This document shows, piece after piece, positions 1 to 9,074 of a stretch of DNA of 64,000 nt. The stretch lies in NCBI RefSeq assembly GCF_036014175.1, contig NZ_CP107917.1:8432001-8496000 (forward strand), written 5' to 3'. Every line of letters begins with the position of its first letter. Within the stretch, counting starts at the first letter, position 1. This DNA is from Streptomyces sp. NBC_00443. GTDB taxonomy: Bacteria > Actinomycetota > Actinomycetes > Streptomycetales > Streptomycetaceae. The notes beneath the pieces are model-generated. The model did not search any database, was not told the DNA's origin, and saw only the letters and a list, made by a program, of their open reading frames with translations. The translations under genes and the position numbers were made by a program.

Positions 1-2
1 TC

Positions 3-785
3 GGGGTGCCCTTCATCGCGGTCATGCCGCGCACGACGAGCGCCGAGAAGTGCCGCCTGATCGAGTTCCACGGCGGGCAGTGCCACTTCGTGGACGACTC
101 GCGGAAGATGTACGAGGAGTCCGCCCGCCTCGCGTTGGACACCGGCGGCCACTACATGGACCAGTTCACCTACGCCGAACGGGCCACGGACTGGCGCGGC
201 AACAACAACATCGCCGAATCCATCTTCCGCCAGCTGGAGTTGGAGCGGTTCCCCGAGCCCGCCTGGATCGTCGCCACGGCCGGTACCGGCGGCACGTCGG
301 CGACCATCGCCCGGTACGTCCACTACATGCAGCACGACACCCGCATCTGTGTGGCCGACCCGGAGAACTCGTGTTTCTTCGAGGGCTGGACCACCGGCGA
401 TCCGGACGTCACCTGCGACTGCGGCTCCCGCATCGAGGGCATCGGCCGGCCGCGCATGGAGCCGAGCTTCGTGCCCGGCGCGATCGACCGGATGATGAAG
501 GTGCCGGACGCGGCGAGCGTGGCCGCCGTACGCGCCCTGGAGCAGGGCATCGGCCGCAAGGCGGGCGGCTCCACCGGCACCGGGCTGTGGAGCGCGCTGA
601 AGATCGTCGCCGAGATGGTGGCCGAGGGCCGGCAGGGGAGCGTGGTGACACTGCTGTGCGACCCGGGGGACCGGTACCTCGACAAGTACTACTCGGACGC
701 CTGGCTCGCCGAGCAGGGCCTGGACATCGCGCCGTACTCCGCGGCCATCGGGCAACTGCTGGAGACGGGCGTCTGGCCGGAGTGA
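3..785 (+). CDS. PLP-dependent cysteine synthase / cysteine desulfhydrase family protein (5' truncated by window)
   Basis: Fold-type II PLP enzyme of the cysteine synthase superfamily. The reading frame is open from the first bases, so the N-terminus, including the PLP-binding lysine, lies outside the window. The visible 260 residues contain the glycine-rich phosphate-binding loop [12 protein letters not shown] (about residue 92) and a C-terminal [12 protein letters not shown] segment. The sequence resembles the mycobacterial Cds1-type L-cysteine desulfhydrase more than housekeeping CysK, from family memory. The likely reaction is beta-elimination or replacement on cysteine or O-acetylserine; substrate choice cannot be settled here. 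A convergent SRPBCC gene follows, with a hairpin between them. Confidence 0.8.
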   Translation, partial: GVPFIAVMPRTTSAEKCRLIEFHGGQCHFVDDSRKMYEESARLALDTGGHYMDQFTYAERATDWRGNNNIAESIFRQLELERFPEPAWIVATAGTGGTSATIARYVHYMQHDTRICVADPENSCFFEGWTTGDPDVTCDCGSRIEGIGRPRMEPSFVPGAIDRMMKVPDAASVAAVRALEQGIGRKAGGSTGTGLWSALKIVAEMVAEGRQGSVVTLLCDPGDRYLDKYYSDAWLAEQGLDIAPYSAAIGQLLETGVWPE

Positions 786-794
786 AGGGCGAAG

Positions 795-819
795 CCCGGG
801 GCGCCGCACGATCCCCGGG
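795..819. terminator. Hairpin between convergent genes
   Basis: CCCGGGG pairs with CCCCGGG across an 11-nt loop, just after the PLP enzyme stop and just before the SRPBCC stop on the other strand. No U-tract, as is usual in this GC background. It could serve both genes. Confidence 0.45.
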
Positions 820-834
820 GGCGTTGAGAACTGC

Positions 835-1305
835 CTAGGGCGCCAGCCGTCGGTCCAGTGCTGTCACCGCGTCCCGGAACGCCCGGCCGAGGCCGGGCCG
901 CGCGAGGCCGAAGGTGAAGCGGAACGGCGCCGTGCCGTCCACCGCGAACGTCCACTGCACCCGCGTGCCCGTCCCCGCAGGGGCGAGCCGCCACTCCTCG
1001 ACCATGGCCCGGGCCCCCGGCGCGTTGGTGAGATCGATGCGGTACGCGTACAACTCGGGGCTCTTGGCCGCGAGGATCGTCTCCTCGAAGCGTGTACCGC
1101 CCTTGAGCCGTATCTCGCGCCGGGCGCCGTCGTCGAGCGGGCGGGCCAGCGTCACCGCGGAGAACCACTCCGTCCAGCCGGACACGTCCTCGGCCAACGC
1201 GCGGTAGACCGTCTCCGGGGGAGCGGTGATCTCCCGCGCGAAGACGTGCCGTACGGGCGCGGTCCCGACAAAGTCGAGACCCACCTCATGCAGCAGATGA
1301 GCCAT
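835..1305 (-). CDS. SRPBCC family protein (polyketide cyclase/dehydrase-type fold)
   Basis: A 156-residue START/SRPBCC-fold protein that probably binds a small hydrophobic ligand in a helix-grip cavity; ligand unknown. Typical elements are the HVFAREITAPPETVYRAL opening, the W-TEWF segment, the central strand ETILAAKSPELYAYRI and the ending helix GLGRAFRDAVTALDRRL. The frame extends 12 codons further upstream, but the ATG at 1305 (MAHLLHEV) has a CAGGGGG ribosome site 8-10 nt ahead and is preferred. Convergent with the PLP enzyme gene; co-directional with the DeoR regulator upstream. Confidence 0.75.
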   Translation of the reverse strand: MAHLLHEVGLDFVGTAPVRHVFAREITAPPETVYRALAEDVSGWTEWFSAVTLARPLDDGARREIRLKGGTRFEETILAAKSPELYAYRIDLTNAPGARAMVEEWRLAPAGTGTRVQWTFAVDGTAPFRFTFGLARPGLGRAFRDAVTALDRRLAP

Positions 1306-1394
1306 GGACGAAACCCCCTGTGCCGACGCCGGACCGGGCACGCCACCCTAGCTGGCGCTCCGTCAGCTGTCTGCACCGCGAGACGTCGCCGGTC

Positions 1395-2222
1395 TCAGAG
1401 GTCCGCATCCTCGTCGGGCTCGCCCGCCACCACCAGCCGCAGATGCTCCGCGATCTCCGAGCGTGCCTCGCTCTCGAGACCGGAGTCCGTCACCAGGGTG
1501 TCGATCTGCTCCAGCGCCGCGAACGAACTCAGCCCCACCACACCCCACTTGGTGTGGTCGGCAACCACCACGACCCGGCGCGCCGACTGCACCAGACGCC
1601 GGTTGGTCTCGGCCTCCGCGAGATTCGGCGTGGACAGACCGGCCTCGACCGATATGCCGTGCACACCGAGGAAGAGCACATCGAAGTGGAGCGCCGCGAT
1701 CGCCTGGTCGGCCACCGGGCCCACCAGTGAATCGGAGGGAGTGCGCACCCCGCCGGTCAGCACGACAGTGGCCGCGCCCTGCCGGGGGCCCGACGTACGC
1801 TGCGCGGCGTGGAAGACGTCGGCCACCCGCACCGAGTTCGTGACCACCGTCAGGTCGGGCACGTCCACCAGCTGGTGAGCCAGCGCGTACGTGGTCGTAC
1901 CGCCCGACAGCGCGATCGCGGTGCCCGGCGCGACCAGCTCGGCCGCCGACCGTGCGATGTCCTCCTTGGCCGTCAGCTCCAGACCCGACTTGGCCTCGAA
2001 GCCCGGCTCATGGGTGCTGGCCTCGACCACCGGGACCGCGCCGCCGTGCACCTTCTCCAGCACGCCCTGCCGGGCGAGCGCGTCGAGATCGCGGCGCACC
2101 GTCATGTCCGACACGCCGAGCTTGCGGGTCAGCTCGTTGACACGCACCCCGCCCCGTCGCCGTACCTCGTCCAGGATCAGGGCGCGCCGCTGCTCCGCGA
2201 GGAGGTTCTGATTCTCACTCAC
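1395..2222 (-). CDS. DeoR/GlpR family transcriptional regulator
   Basis: A 275-residue DeoR-type regulator. Residues about 9-60 form the winged helix-turn-helix (RRALILDEVRRRGG, then VSDMTVRRDLDAL). Residues about 75-250 form the DeoRC sugar-phosphate sensor with the ISGGTTTYALA-type phosphate loop (here LSGGTTTYAL) and the conserved ends LFLGVHGIS and VVVVADHTKWG. Such proteins usually repress sugar or polyol catabolic genes and respond to a phosphorylated intermediate. No catabolic operon is adjacent; the divergent neighbour is a membrane hydrolase, so the target may be elsewhere or itself. The 290-bp divergent gap must hold both promoters. Confidence 0.85.
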   Translation of the reverse strand: MSENQNLLAEQRRALILDEVRRRGGVRVNELTRKLGVSDMTVRRDLDALARQGVLEKVHGGAVPVVEASTHEPGFEAKSGLELTAKEDIARSAAELVAPGTAIALSGGTTTYALAHQLVDVPDLTVVTNSVRVADVFHAAQRTSGPRQGAATVVLTGGVRTPSDSLVGPVADQAIAALHFDVLFLGVHGISVEAGLSTPNLAEAETNRRLVQSARRVVVVADHTKWGVVGLSSFAALEQIDTLVTDSGLESEARSEIAEHLRLVVAGEPDEDADL

Positions 2223-2514
2223 GTACGCTCCGGTCCTTTCGCCTCAAGCCGTCCGACACGCCCTGCGCACCTGCTCTGATAAGGACATTCTCGCCCCTCC
2301 CGGTGTGCGGGACGTCTCATCCTCGCACGGGTCGGTACCGGTCGCGCCACTGGCCGTACCGACGCGCGCATGTCACTTCCGCATCTGCCGTTCCCCTGTT
2401 CGTCACACGGATCGGGGAGATTCCGTGACGAGAGGTGTACGGGACCTTCCACGGGGAGATCCTTGTGCCCGCACGGACAGAAGCCGAAGGCTCGTCACGG
2501 GGGAAGTGCGAAAA

Positions 2515-4809
2515 GTGAAACGTGCGCAGAACCGCGCCGCAGCCCTGGAACTCCTGGTCCACGGGGTCGGCGGCACCACACCGCAGGAGATGCTCGACGA
2601 TCCGCGCACGGTGCGGATCACCGGCGACGACACGGCCGCCGTGTTCCGCCGCGCCGAGGACGTCGACGCCGAGGACCGGCCGGACGACCACCGGGACGGC
2701 CCGGTGCCCGAGGCCTACGTCTGGTGCAACCTCACCTCGGGCAACAGCGCACGCGCCCTGTGGCTGCTGTTACTGCCGTTCATGGTGGTCAACCTCGCCC
2801 ACTGGATGCGCCCCACCACACAGGACCGCACGCGAACGGTGCGGCTGTACGGCCTGCTCGTACGGCTCGCCGGGCTGACGCTGACGGTGCTGCTCGTCGC
2901 GGCCGCGTGCGAGGTCGCCCTCGACCTCACGGCCTGGCAGTGCGCGGGCACACGCGCGTGCGCCGACCGGCACAGCTGGCTGGGCTTCCTGTCGCCGCTC
3001 GCCTCGGACGGCGGCTGGTGGAGCCGGCCCGGCCGCAGGCTCGCCCTCGCGGCCCTGGTGCCCGCCGCACTGACCGGCCTGCTGTGGTACCTCTCCCGCC
3101 GCACCTGGAGCGCGTACGAGTCCCAGCAGCCGATGTCCCGCGAGCCCGAGCCCGACGAGGAGTCCGGCGGCACCTCCCTCGGCCGCCCCGGCTTCTGGTA
3201 CGGCCGCCGCCTGGTCGCCCGGCTGCGCGCCGCGCACACCGCCGCCGGCCTGCTGACCGTCGCCGCGGCGGTCAGCGCGGCAACTGCCCGCTTCGACCGC
3301 GGGGCCGGCGGACCCGCGCTCCTCGACATCCTGGGATGGCTCCTGGAAGCGGCGATCCTGGCGGGCGCGGCCGTCGTGGTGTGGGTGGTCTGCCGCCGGG
3401 GCCGCAGCGAGAACCGTCTCGACCGGGAACTCGACGAGCATCTCGTACGGCGCCTGCCGCTCGCCGCCCTCGTCCTGCTGGTGCTCGCCCTGGTGTACGC
3501 CGGGTGGGAACGGCCGGGCTGGCAGTCGACGGGCCGCCTCCCCGGCGACCCCACCTTCGGCGCGATCGCATTCCTCCAGGGCCTGCTCGTGATCGTGCTC
3601 GCCGTCGTCGCCCCCGTCCTGCACCGCACCCAGCCCGACCCGCGCGCCGCGATGCGCGGTCTCGGCGGGCCGGCCGTGGTCATGCTGGCCTGCGCCCTCG
3701 GCGGGGTGATGTCGGGCGGCGTCGCCCAGCGGGTCGCCGACTGGCTGGACGGCACGCGCGCGTCCATCGCAGGCCCGCCGGTCCTGCTGACCTGGCAGGC
3801 GTCCGTGATCCCGCCGCTGCTGGTCCTCCTGCTGCTGCTCTGCGGCGGGCTGGCCTGGCGGGCCTGGCTGCTGCGCCGCACCGAGCTGGGCACGGTGGAG
3901 CTCGACTACGCCGGGGAGCCCCGGGACGTCGCGCGCACCCGCCGTATCGCGAGCACGCGCGCGATGGCCACGCTCACCGACCGTGCCCCTCTCCTCGTCG
4001 CCGTCGCCTCCACCGCGACCCTGCTCCTGGGCGCCGGAGCCCTGGTCGGCGCGATGACGACCGACGAGACACCCAGCGAGGCCGCCGACGGGACGTACGC
4101 CTTCGTGCATGGCGCCGCCGAGACCGCGCAGGCGCTGGGCTCCTGGCTGATCGGCCTCGGCTTCATACTCTTCGTCACCTGGGGCCGGCGCGCCTACAAG
4201 GACGCCTCCGCACGGCGCACCATCGGCATCCTGTGGGATGTCGGCACCTTCTGGCCCCGCGCCGCCCACCCCTTCGCACCGCCCTGCTACGCCGAGCGCG
4301 CGGTGCCCGACCTGACGTGGCGGATGGCGACCTGGACCCGCGCCGAGGAGGGCCGCCGCCTCGTCATCTGCGGGCACTCCCAGGGCAGTGTGCTCGCGGC
4401 CGCGGCGGTCTGGCAGCTGACGCCGGCCGACCGCAGACGGGTCGCGCTGCTGACCTACGGCTCCCCGCTGGAACGCCTCTACGGCCGTTGGTTCCCTGCC
4501 CACTTCGGCCCGGCCGCCCTCGCCTCCCTGCATGCTGAGCTGGACTGCTGGCGCAACCTGTACCGCGTCACCGACCCCATCGGCGGCCCGGTCCGCCTGC
4601 CCGGCAGCTGCACCCCCGAAGTGGACCGCGCGGCTCTCAAGGACCCCTTGGCGTACGGCCGTACGCCCGAGCATCCCCTGCCCGCCCCCATCCTCGGCCA
4701 CGGCGACTACCAGGCGGACCCGGCGTTCGCCGAGGAGCGGGAGCGGCTGCTCGCCCGCTTGAAACCGGAGGTGCCCGCACAGCGGCCGGAGGTCGGCGCC
4801 GAGGGCTGA
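2515..4809 (+). CDS. Multi-spanning membrane protein with C-terminal alpha/beta-hydrolase (lipase-like) domain
   Basis: A 764-residue protein. It opens with LELLVHGVGGTTP, a hydrolase-like strand and oxyanion-type loop, then carries roughly eight to ten hydrophobic segments between residues about 80 and 560, and ends with a second hydrolase piece containing GHSQGSVLAAAA, the nucleophile-elbow GxSxG. Substrate unknown; the active site probably faces the cytoplasm beside the membrane. Start: GTG at 2515 with GGGGGAAG about 9 nt ahead; in-frame GTG at 2506 sits too close to that site. Codon 86 (2770-2772) is TTA, the bldA-dependent leucine codon, so translation may be tied to development. The family is common in Streptomyces but, to my knowledge, uncharacterised. 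Confidence 0.7.
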   Translation: MKRAQNRAAALELLVHGVGGTTPQEMLDDPRTVRITGDDTAAVFRRAEDVDAEDRPDDHRDGPVPEAYVWCNLTSGNSARALWLLLLPFMVVNLAHWMRPTTQDRTRTVRLYGLLVRLAGLTLTVLLVAAACEVALDLTAWQCAGTRACADRHSWLGFLSPLASDGGWWSRPGRRLALAALVPAALTGLLWYLSRRTWSAYESQQPMSREPEPDEESGGTSLGRPGFWYGRRLVARLRAAHTAAGLLTVAAAVSAATARFDRGAGGPALLDILGWLLEAAILAGAAVVVWVVCRRGRSENRLDRELDEHLVRRLPLAALVLLVLALVYAGWERPGWQSTGRLPGDPTFGAIAFLQGLLVIVLAVVAPVLHRTQPDPRAAMRGLGGPAVVMLACALGGVMSGGVAQRVADWLDGTRASIAGPPVLLTWQASVIPPLLVLLLLLCGGLAWRAWLLRRTELGTVELDYAGEPRDVARTRRIASTRAMATLTDRAPLLVAVASTATLLLGAGALVGAMTTDETPSEAADGTYAFVHGAAETAQALGSWLIGLGFILFVTWGRRAYKDASARRTIGILWDVGTFWPRAAHPFAPPCYAERAVPDLTWRMATWTRAEEGRRLVICGHSQGSVLAAAAVWQLTPADRRRVALLTYGSPLERLYGRWFPAHFGPAALASLHAELDCWRNLYRVTDPIGGPVRLPGSCTPEVDRAALKDPLAYGRTPEHPLPAPILGHGDYQADPAFAEERERLLARLKPEVPAQRPEVGAEG

Positions 4810-4844
4810 TCCGACCGGGCCGATGAGGGCCCCGAGGTCAGCCC
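4803..4844. terminator. Hairpin spanning both stop codons of convergent genes
   Basis: GGGCTGATC at 4803 pairs with GGTCAGCCC at 4836 (one wobble), so the stem includes the end of the membrane-hydrolase gene and the end of the opposing AAA+ gene. A bidirectional terminator is likely, though the loop is long (24 nt). Confidence 0.4.
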
Positions 4845-7276
4845 AGCTCGGGCAGGTCCTCGTCGTACAGCAGCGTGAGGTCGTCCGTGCTCGGCTCGTC
4901 GAACTGGGCGACACGGCTCGCGTGCCGCTCCACCATCGCCTCGAAGGTCTGGCGTGCCGTACGCCCGTTGCCGAAGGCCGGGCCCTTGGGGATCGCCGTG
5001 AAGTACTTCAGGAGGGCCTCGGCGAGGCCGGGGCCGAGCCGGTACTCGTGTTCCTCGGCCTGCTGCTCCACGATCCGCAGCAGTTCCTCGGGGCCGTAGT
5101 CGCTGAAGGTGATGGTCCGTGAGAAGCGGGACGCCACCCCGGGGTTGACCGACAGGAAGCGCTCCATCTCGGCCGTGTAGCCGGCGACGATGACGACGAC
5201 CTCGTCCCGGTGGTCCTCCATCAGCTTCACCAGCGTGTCGATGGCCTCCTTGCCGAAGTCCCGGCCCGAGTCCTCCGGCGACAGCGCGTACGCCTCGTCG
5301 ATGAACAGCACACCGCCGCGCGCCTTGTCGAAGGCCTCCTGCGTGCGGATCGCGGTGGAGCCGATGTGCTCGCCGACCAGGTCGACGCGGGACACCTCGA
5401 CCAGATGCCCCTTCTCCAGGACACCGAGGGAGGCGAGGATCTCGCCGTAGAGGCGGGCGACCGTCGTCTTGCCGGTGCCCGGGGAGCCGGTGAAGACCAG
5501 GTGGCGCTTGACGGACGCCGCCTTGAGGCCCGCCTCCTGACGGCGCCGGCCCACCTCGATCATGTCGGTGAGGGCGCGCACCTCGCGCTTGACGCTCTCC
5601 AGGCCCACCAGCGCGTCCAGTTCACCGAGGACGGCCTTGGACGTCCGGGACGGCTGCTCGGGCTCAGCGGCGGCGATGAGCGGTTCCTGCTCGGTGCTGC
5701 GCTGCCCGGGGATCGCGCCGAGCAGTCCGGGGGACTGATTCGCCGTCTGTACGGCGGGTTCCGGCGCCGAGGGCGGCTGCCTGAGGCCCGCGCTCTCGTC
5801 GCTGGTGCAGTCCTCCACGTCGGGGCCGGCCCCGGCCATGTCCGGGCCGCCCTCGGCGAACTCGTACCCGCCCCGCGCGCACCGCTCCGTACGGCACTTT
5901 CGCAGCGTCGTACGGGAGCCGTCGATCACATGGAAGCCATAGCCGGCACTGCCCCTCACCCGGCAGTTCAGGAAGGTGCCCCGGCCCCCCGCCGACACGT
6001 AGAACCCGGCCTCAGCCGGGGACTCGACCGTGCAGCGCTCGATGGTGGGGTCGGCGCCTTTGGTGACGATCACGCCGGTCTGGGTGCCGTCCAGGGTGCA
6101 GTTGTTGAGGGTGCCGCCGCTGCCGTGGTCCCGGAACCAGGCGCCCGTCGCCGCGTCCCGGATGCGGCAGTCGTCGAGCTGCGCGGTGGCGCCGTCGCTG
6201 ACCGACACGGCCGTGTTGCGCACCTGCGACAGGTCGCTGTCCACGACGTCCGCGCGCGAGCCGCGGTCGAGGACGAACAGCGCGTCCGGCACGTCGTGCA
6301 CCCGGCAGGAGTCCAGCACGGCGGTTGCGCCGTCACTGACCCACACCGCCGGGTAGTCGCCCGTGCTGTCGAAGATCTCGCACTGGTTGGCGTCCACGCG
6401 CGTGCCCGGGTCCCACACCGACAGGCCGTTGCGGCCGAACTGACGCACTGTCGTGCGGGTCAGGGTGAGCACGGAGCGGGAGCGCAGGTCGACCGCGTTC
6501 TCCGGGATGTCGTGGATACGGCAGTCGGCCAGGGTCAGCACGGCGTCCGTGTCGAGCGTGACGCCGTCGGCGGTGGTGCGGTGCACATCGCAGTCGGTGA
6601 GGTGGGCGGTGGCCCGTCCGGTGATCTGGACGCCGGAACCCCGGACCTCGTAGATCTCGCAACCCACCGCTTCCAGAGCGGAGTTCTCACCGGTCGCCGT
6701 CAGCCCCGAGCCCGAGGCGTGGTGCACCCGGCAGCGGTCCAGGCGGGGGTGCGCGCCACCGCGTACGGCGATGCCGGCCTGGCCGGCCGCGACGACCTCG
6801 CACTCCTCGAACACGCCGCCCCCGCCGTCGAGTACGGCGATACCGATGCCCGCGGGGTTGTCGACGGTGCAGCGGCGCACGGTCGGCCGCGCGCCGCCCC
6901 GCACCTCGATACCGGCCGCGGACCGCGTGACGATGCGGACGTCCGACAGCTCCGGGGTGCCCTCCTCGACGAGCAGCGCGGGTGCCGCGGCGTCCTGGCC
7001 CTCGACATGCAGGTCCTGAACCACCGCCGAGGCGCGCACCGTCAACGGCACACCGTCCAGGGGCGCGATGCGCACCGAGCCCGGGGAGCCCTCCGGGCCA
7101 CGCAGGGTCACTGCCCGCTGGACGACGAGGTTCTCCCGGTAGGTGCCCGGCGCGACGGTGAGGACGTCACCGTCGGTCGCGGCCTCCAGGGCTGCGGCGA
7201 GCGATGCGTACTCACCCGTGCGGCGCCGCCACCGCGATGTGCCGGTGTGCGTCACCTGGACCGTGCCCTGTGCCAT
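4838..7276 (-). CDS. Right-handed beta-helix repeat protein fused to CbxX/EccA-type AAA+ ATPase
   Basis: An 812-residue fusion. Residues about 20-500 are parallel beta-helix repeats of roughly 22-24 residues with recurring patterns such as DCRIHD, RCTVDNPAG and NCTLDGTQTGV, beginning with the pectate-lyase-like opening TVAPGTYRENLVV. After a linker, residues about 550-812 form a CbxX/CfqX-class AAA+ module: Walker A GSPGTGKTT near 597, Walker B VLFIDEAY near 660, and an arginine-finger region SRFSRTI. The ATPase class includes EccA of type VII secretion and Rubisco-activase-like remodelers. The helix may act as substrate-recognition scaffold; that is inference. No secretion signal is visible, so it is probably cytoplasmic. 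Confidence 0.85.
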   Translation of the reverse strand: MAQGTVQVTHTGTSRWRRRTGEYASLAAALEAATDGDVLTVAPGTYRENLVVQRAVTLRGPEGSPGSVRIAPLDGVPLTVRASAVVQDLHVEGQDAAAPALLVEEGTPELSDVRIVTRSAAGIEVRGGARPTVRRCTVDNPAGIGIAVLDGGGGVFEECEVVAAGQAGIAVRGGAHPRLDRCRVHHASGSGLTATGENSALEAVGCEIYEVRGSGVQITGRATAHLTDCDVHRTTADGVTLDTDAVLTLADCRIHDIPENAVDLRSRSVLTLTRTTVRQFGRNGLSVWDPGTRVDANQCEIFDSTGDYPAVWVSDGATAVLDSCRVHDVPDALFVLDRGSRADVVDSDLSQVRNTAVSVSDGATAQLDDCRIRDAATGAWFRDHGSGGTLNNCTLDGTQTGVIVTKGADPTIERCTVESPAEAGFYVSAGGRGTFLNCRVRGSAGYGFHVIDGSRTTLRKCRTERCARGGYEFAEGGPDMAGAGPDVEDCTSDESAGLRQPPSAPEPAVQTANQSPGLLGAIPGQRSTEQEPLIAAAEPEQPSRTSKAVLGELDALVGLESVKREVRALTDMIEVGRRRQEAGLKAASVKRHLVFTGSPGTGKTTVARLYGEILASLGVLEKGHLVEVSRVDLVGEHIGSTAIRTQEAFDKARGGVLFIDEAYALSPEDSGRDFGKEAIDTLVKLMEDHRDEVVVIVAGYTAEMERFLSVNPGVASRFSRTITFSDYGPEELLRIVEQQAEEHEYRLGPGLAEALLKYFTAIPKGPAFGNGRTARQTFEAMVERHASRVAQFDEPSTDDLTLLYDEDLPELG

Positions 7277-7385
7277 GGCGTTGATGTGCCCCCACCTCGT
7301 AGTACGCGGGTTCTGCTCCCGGAGAGTTCGGCCGGTCCACCGTAGCGTGCGCGCGGGCGGTGGGTTGACCAGAGCGGTAAGGCCG

Positions 7386-7991
7386 TCAGCTGCCGGTGCC
7401 GGTCCGGCCCCAGTCCGGACCCGCCTTGTCCCAGGCCTGGTCCCAACGCGCGTACCGGCGACGGATCATGCGCCAGACGACCAGCCGTCTGCCGCCCTCG
7501 ACAAGGCCGATGGCCAGCAGGGCCGCACCGACCCCGGCGAGCACGGCGTGCGTCGCCGCGGTCGCGGAGTCCAGGGGGCGGGCCACTGTGCGCCCCTGTT
7601 GGTCCGTCCATATCTTGAACTGGTCACCGGGCTGTGGGGTGTCGAGGCTCGCCATGGCCTGCCCCTGGTGCGCGCTGCCGTCCGGCGCGGTCCAGTCGGC
7701 CACGACGCGGGTGCGGCGGTCCCGTCCGGTGGTGGCCTCGGGGTCGGCGTCCAGCGGGGTGCCGTCCAGCTTGCGGACAACGGTCGCCGTCACCAGGTGC
7801 CGGGACGCGCGCTGGGCACGCACGGACTCCTGAAGGGTGTCCTGGGCGAGGCCGCCGGCCAGGGAGCCGACCACGGGGGTGACGACCAGGATCAGCAGCA
7901 GGGCCGCGAGGGCGATCCAGGCTTCGGCCAGATCGGTCGCACGGCACAGCGGATTGTGCCGCCAGCGCCAGAGTCCGCTGATCGCCCGCAT
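7386..7991 (-). CDS. Rv1733c-like two-helix membrane protein
   Basis: A 201-residue membrane protein with one hydrophobic helix near residues 25-50 (WIALAALLLILVVTPVVG) and a second near 150-170 (AVLAGVGAALLAIGLVEGG), separated by an extracytoplasmic beta-rich domain holding WTAPDGSAHQG. This architecture and the RWRHNPLCRATDLAEAW opening match the actinobacterial Rv1733c family; the function is unknown. ATG at 7991 is favoured because GGGAAGGGGG lies about 10 nt ahead; a longer in-frame start at 8042 exists. Possibly transcribed with the downstream AAA+ gene, 109 bp away. Confidence 0.7.
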   Translation of the reverse strand: MRAISGLWRWRHNPLCRATDLAEAWIALAALLLILVVTPVVGSLAGGLAQDTLQESVRAQRASRHLVTATVVRKLDGTPLDADPEATTGRDRRTRVVADWTAPDGSAHQGQAMASLDTPQPGDQFKIWTDQQGRTVARPLDSATAATHAVLAGVGAALLAIGLVEGGRRLVVWRMIRRRYARWDQAWDKAGPDWGRTGTGS

Positions 7992-8168
7992 GTCCGGCCA
8001 CCCCCTTCCCGCTCCGTGAGAGCCCCTGCCGGAGCCGCTCACCCGCGAGCCCGGCGAAGGCAGAGCGAAATCACCTGCCGCCAGGGCTTCTCATGAACTT
8101 CTCACGAAATGCCCAACGCGCGGGCCCCCGGCCTCGGTTCCCGCATGTCGCCTCCCACGGGAGATCTT

Positions 8169-8201
8169 TCTCGGTCGACTTCCTCAGTCTCGGTCGACTT
8201 C
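8169..8201. repeat. 14-bp direct repeat beside the MOSC gene stop
   Basis: TCTCGGTCGACTTC occurs at 8169-8182 and again at 8188-8201, 19 bp apart, abutting the MOSC gene stop codon. Probably a small slippage duplication; no function proposed. Confidence 0.6.
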
Positions 8202-9029
8202 TCAGTCGAGGACCGTGACCGGGTCGCCGGCCCGGATCGTGCCTCGGGAGAGGGGCACCAGGTTCTGGCCGAACACCAGCTTGCCGTCCAGCCGGCGGTG
8301 CCTGCCCAGGGTGTGCAGGGGCTCCCTGCCGCGCTCGGCGGTGGCCTGGTCGGTCGTGGTCACCACGCAGCGCCCGCACTTCTTGGCGACACGGAAGGCG
8401 ACCTCGCCGATGGCGATGTGCGACCAGTCGTCCTCGGCCCAGGCGGGGGTGCCCGACACGACGACGTTCGGCCGGAAGCGGTTCATGGGCAGCGGGCCCT
8501 CTGCCGGGTGATCACCTCGGGCCAGGAGGGAGTTGAGGGCGTCGAGGGAGGCGGTCGTGGTGACCAGCAGCGGGTAGCCGTCGGCGAAGCTGACCGTCTC
8601 GCCCGGCAGGGCGTACTCCGGATCGACGGGCCGGCACGTGCCTGGATCGGCCATGTGCACGAGGCGCGTCTCGATGCCGAGATACGCGCTGCACCAGGCG
8701 TGCGCGGCCTCGTCCTCGGCTGGGGCCGCTTCGACCTTGTCGCGGAAGATCTCCATCGGCACCGCGCCGGACGCGTGCGGCACGGGCACGGTCAGCGGGG
8801 CCATGCCGGGCCCGGACAAGCGAACACTGCCGCCGGGCAACAGCTCGGCGGCGGCCAGGGCGAGGCGCGCTTGCTGGCGCTGCGTCACGACCTTTCCCCC
8901 TGCGTCGATCAGCGCCCAGCGTCGATCTCCGGCCAGCCCCCAGGGCTCCACGACGGCTGTCCGGGGCGTGATGCCCCGGAAGGCCTTGACCGGATGAACG
9001 TGGATCGACTGCAGCTGTGCTTGCCCCAT
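8202..9029 (-). CDS. MOSC domain-containing protein (YcbX/mARC-like)
   Basis: A 275-residue protein with an N-terminal MOSC beta-barrel (residues about 1-110, HVHPVKAFRGI) and a C-terminal MOSC domain (about 130-270) with the motif MNRFRPNVVVSG and the conserved cysteine in KKCGRCVVTT. In YcbX and mARC enzymes that cysteine binds the molybdenum cofactor, and the enzymes reduce N-hydroxylated compounds; the same role is inferred here, with an electron donor encoded elsewhere. No C-terminal 2Fe-2S ferredoxin domain is present, unlike E. coli YcbX. Start ATG at 9029; apparently monocistronic. Confidence 0.85.
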   Translation of the reverse strand: MGQAQLQSIHVHPVKAFRGITPRTAVVEPWGLAGDRRWALIDAGGKVVTQRQQARLALAAAELLPGGSVRLSGPGMAPLTVPVPHASGAVPMEIFRDKVEAAPAEDEAAHAWCSAYLGIETRLVHMADPGTCRPVDPEYALPGETVSFADGYPLLVTTTASLDALNSLLARGDHPAEGPLPMNRFRPNVVVSGTPAWAEDDWSHIAIGEVAFRVAKKCGRCVVTTTDQATAERGREPLHTLGRHRRLDGKLVFGQNLVPLSRGTIRAGDPVTVLD

Positions 9030-9074
9030 GGGGTCATCGTGCCAGGTGGCGACGGCAACCCGGAGGGGAAGGGG

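Noticed and set aside
2770-4914. Long minus-strand open frame opposite the membrane hydrolase
   Set aside because: Shadow of the plus-strand gene; composition biased and no recognisable domain.
5210-7345. Long plus-strand open frame opposite the beta-helix/AAA+ gene
   Set aside because: Shadow; His/Gly/Ala-rich low-information protein, while the minus strand encodes Walker motifs.
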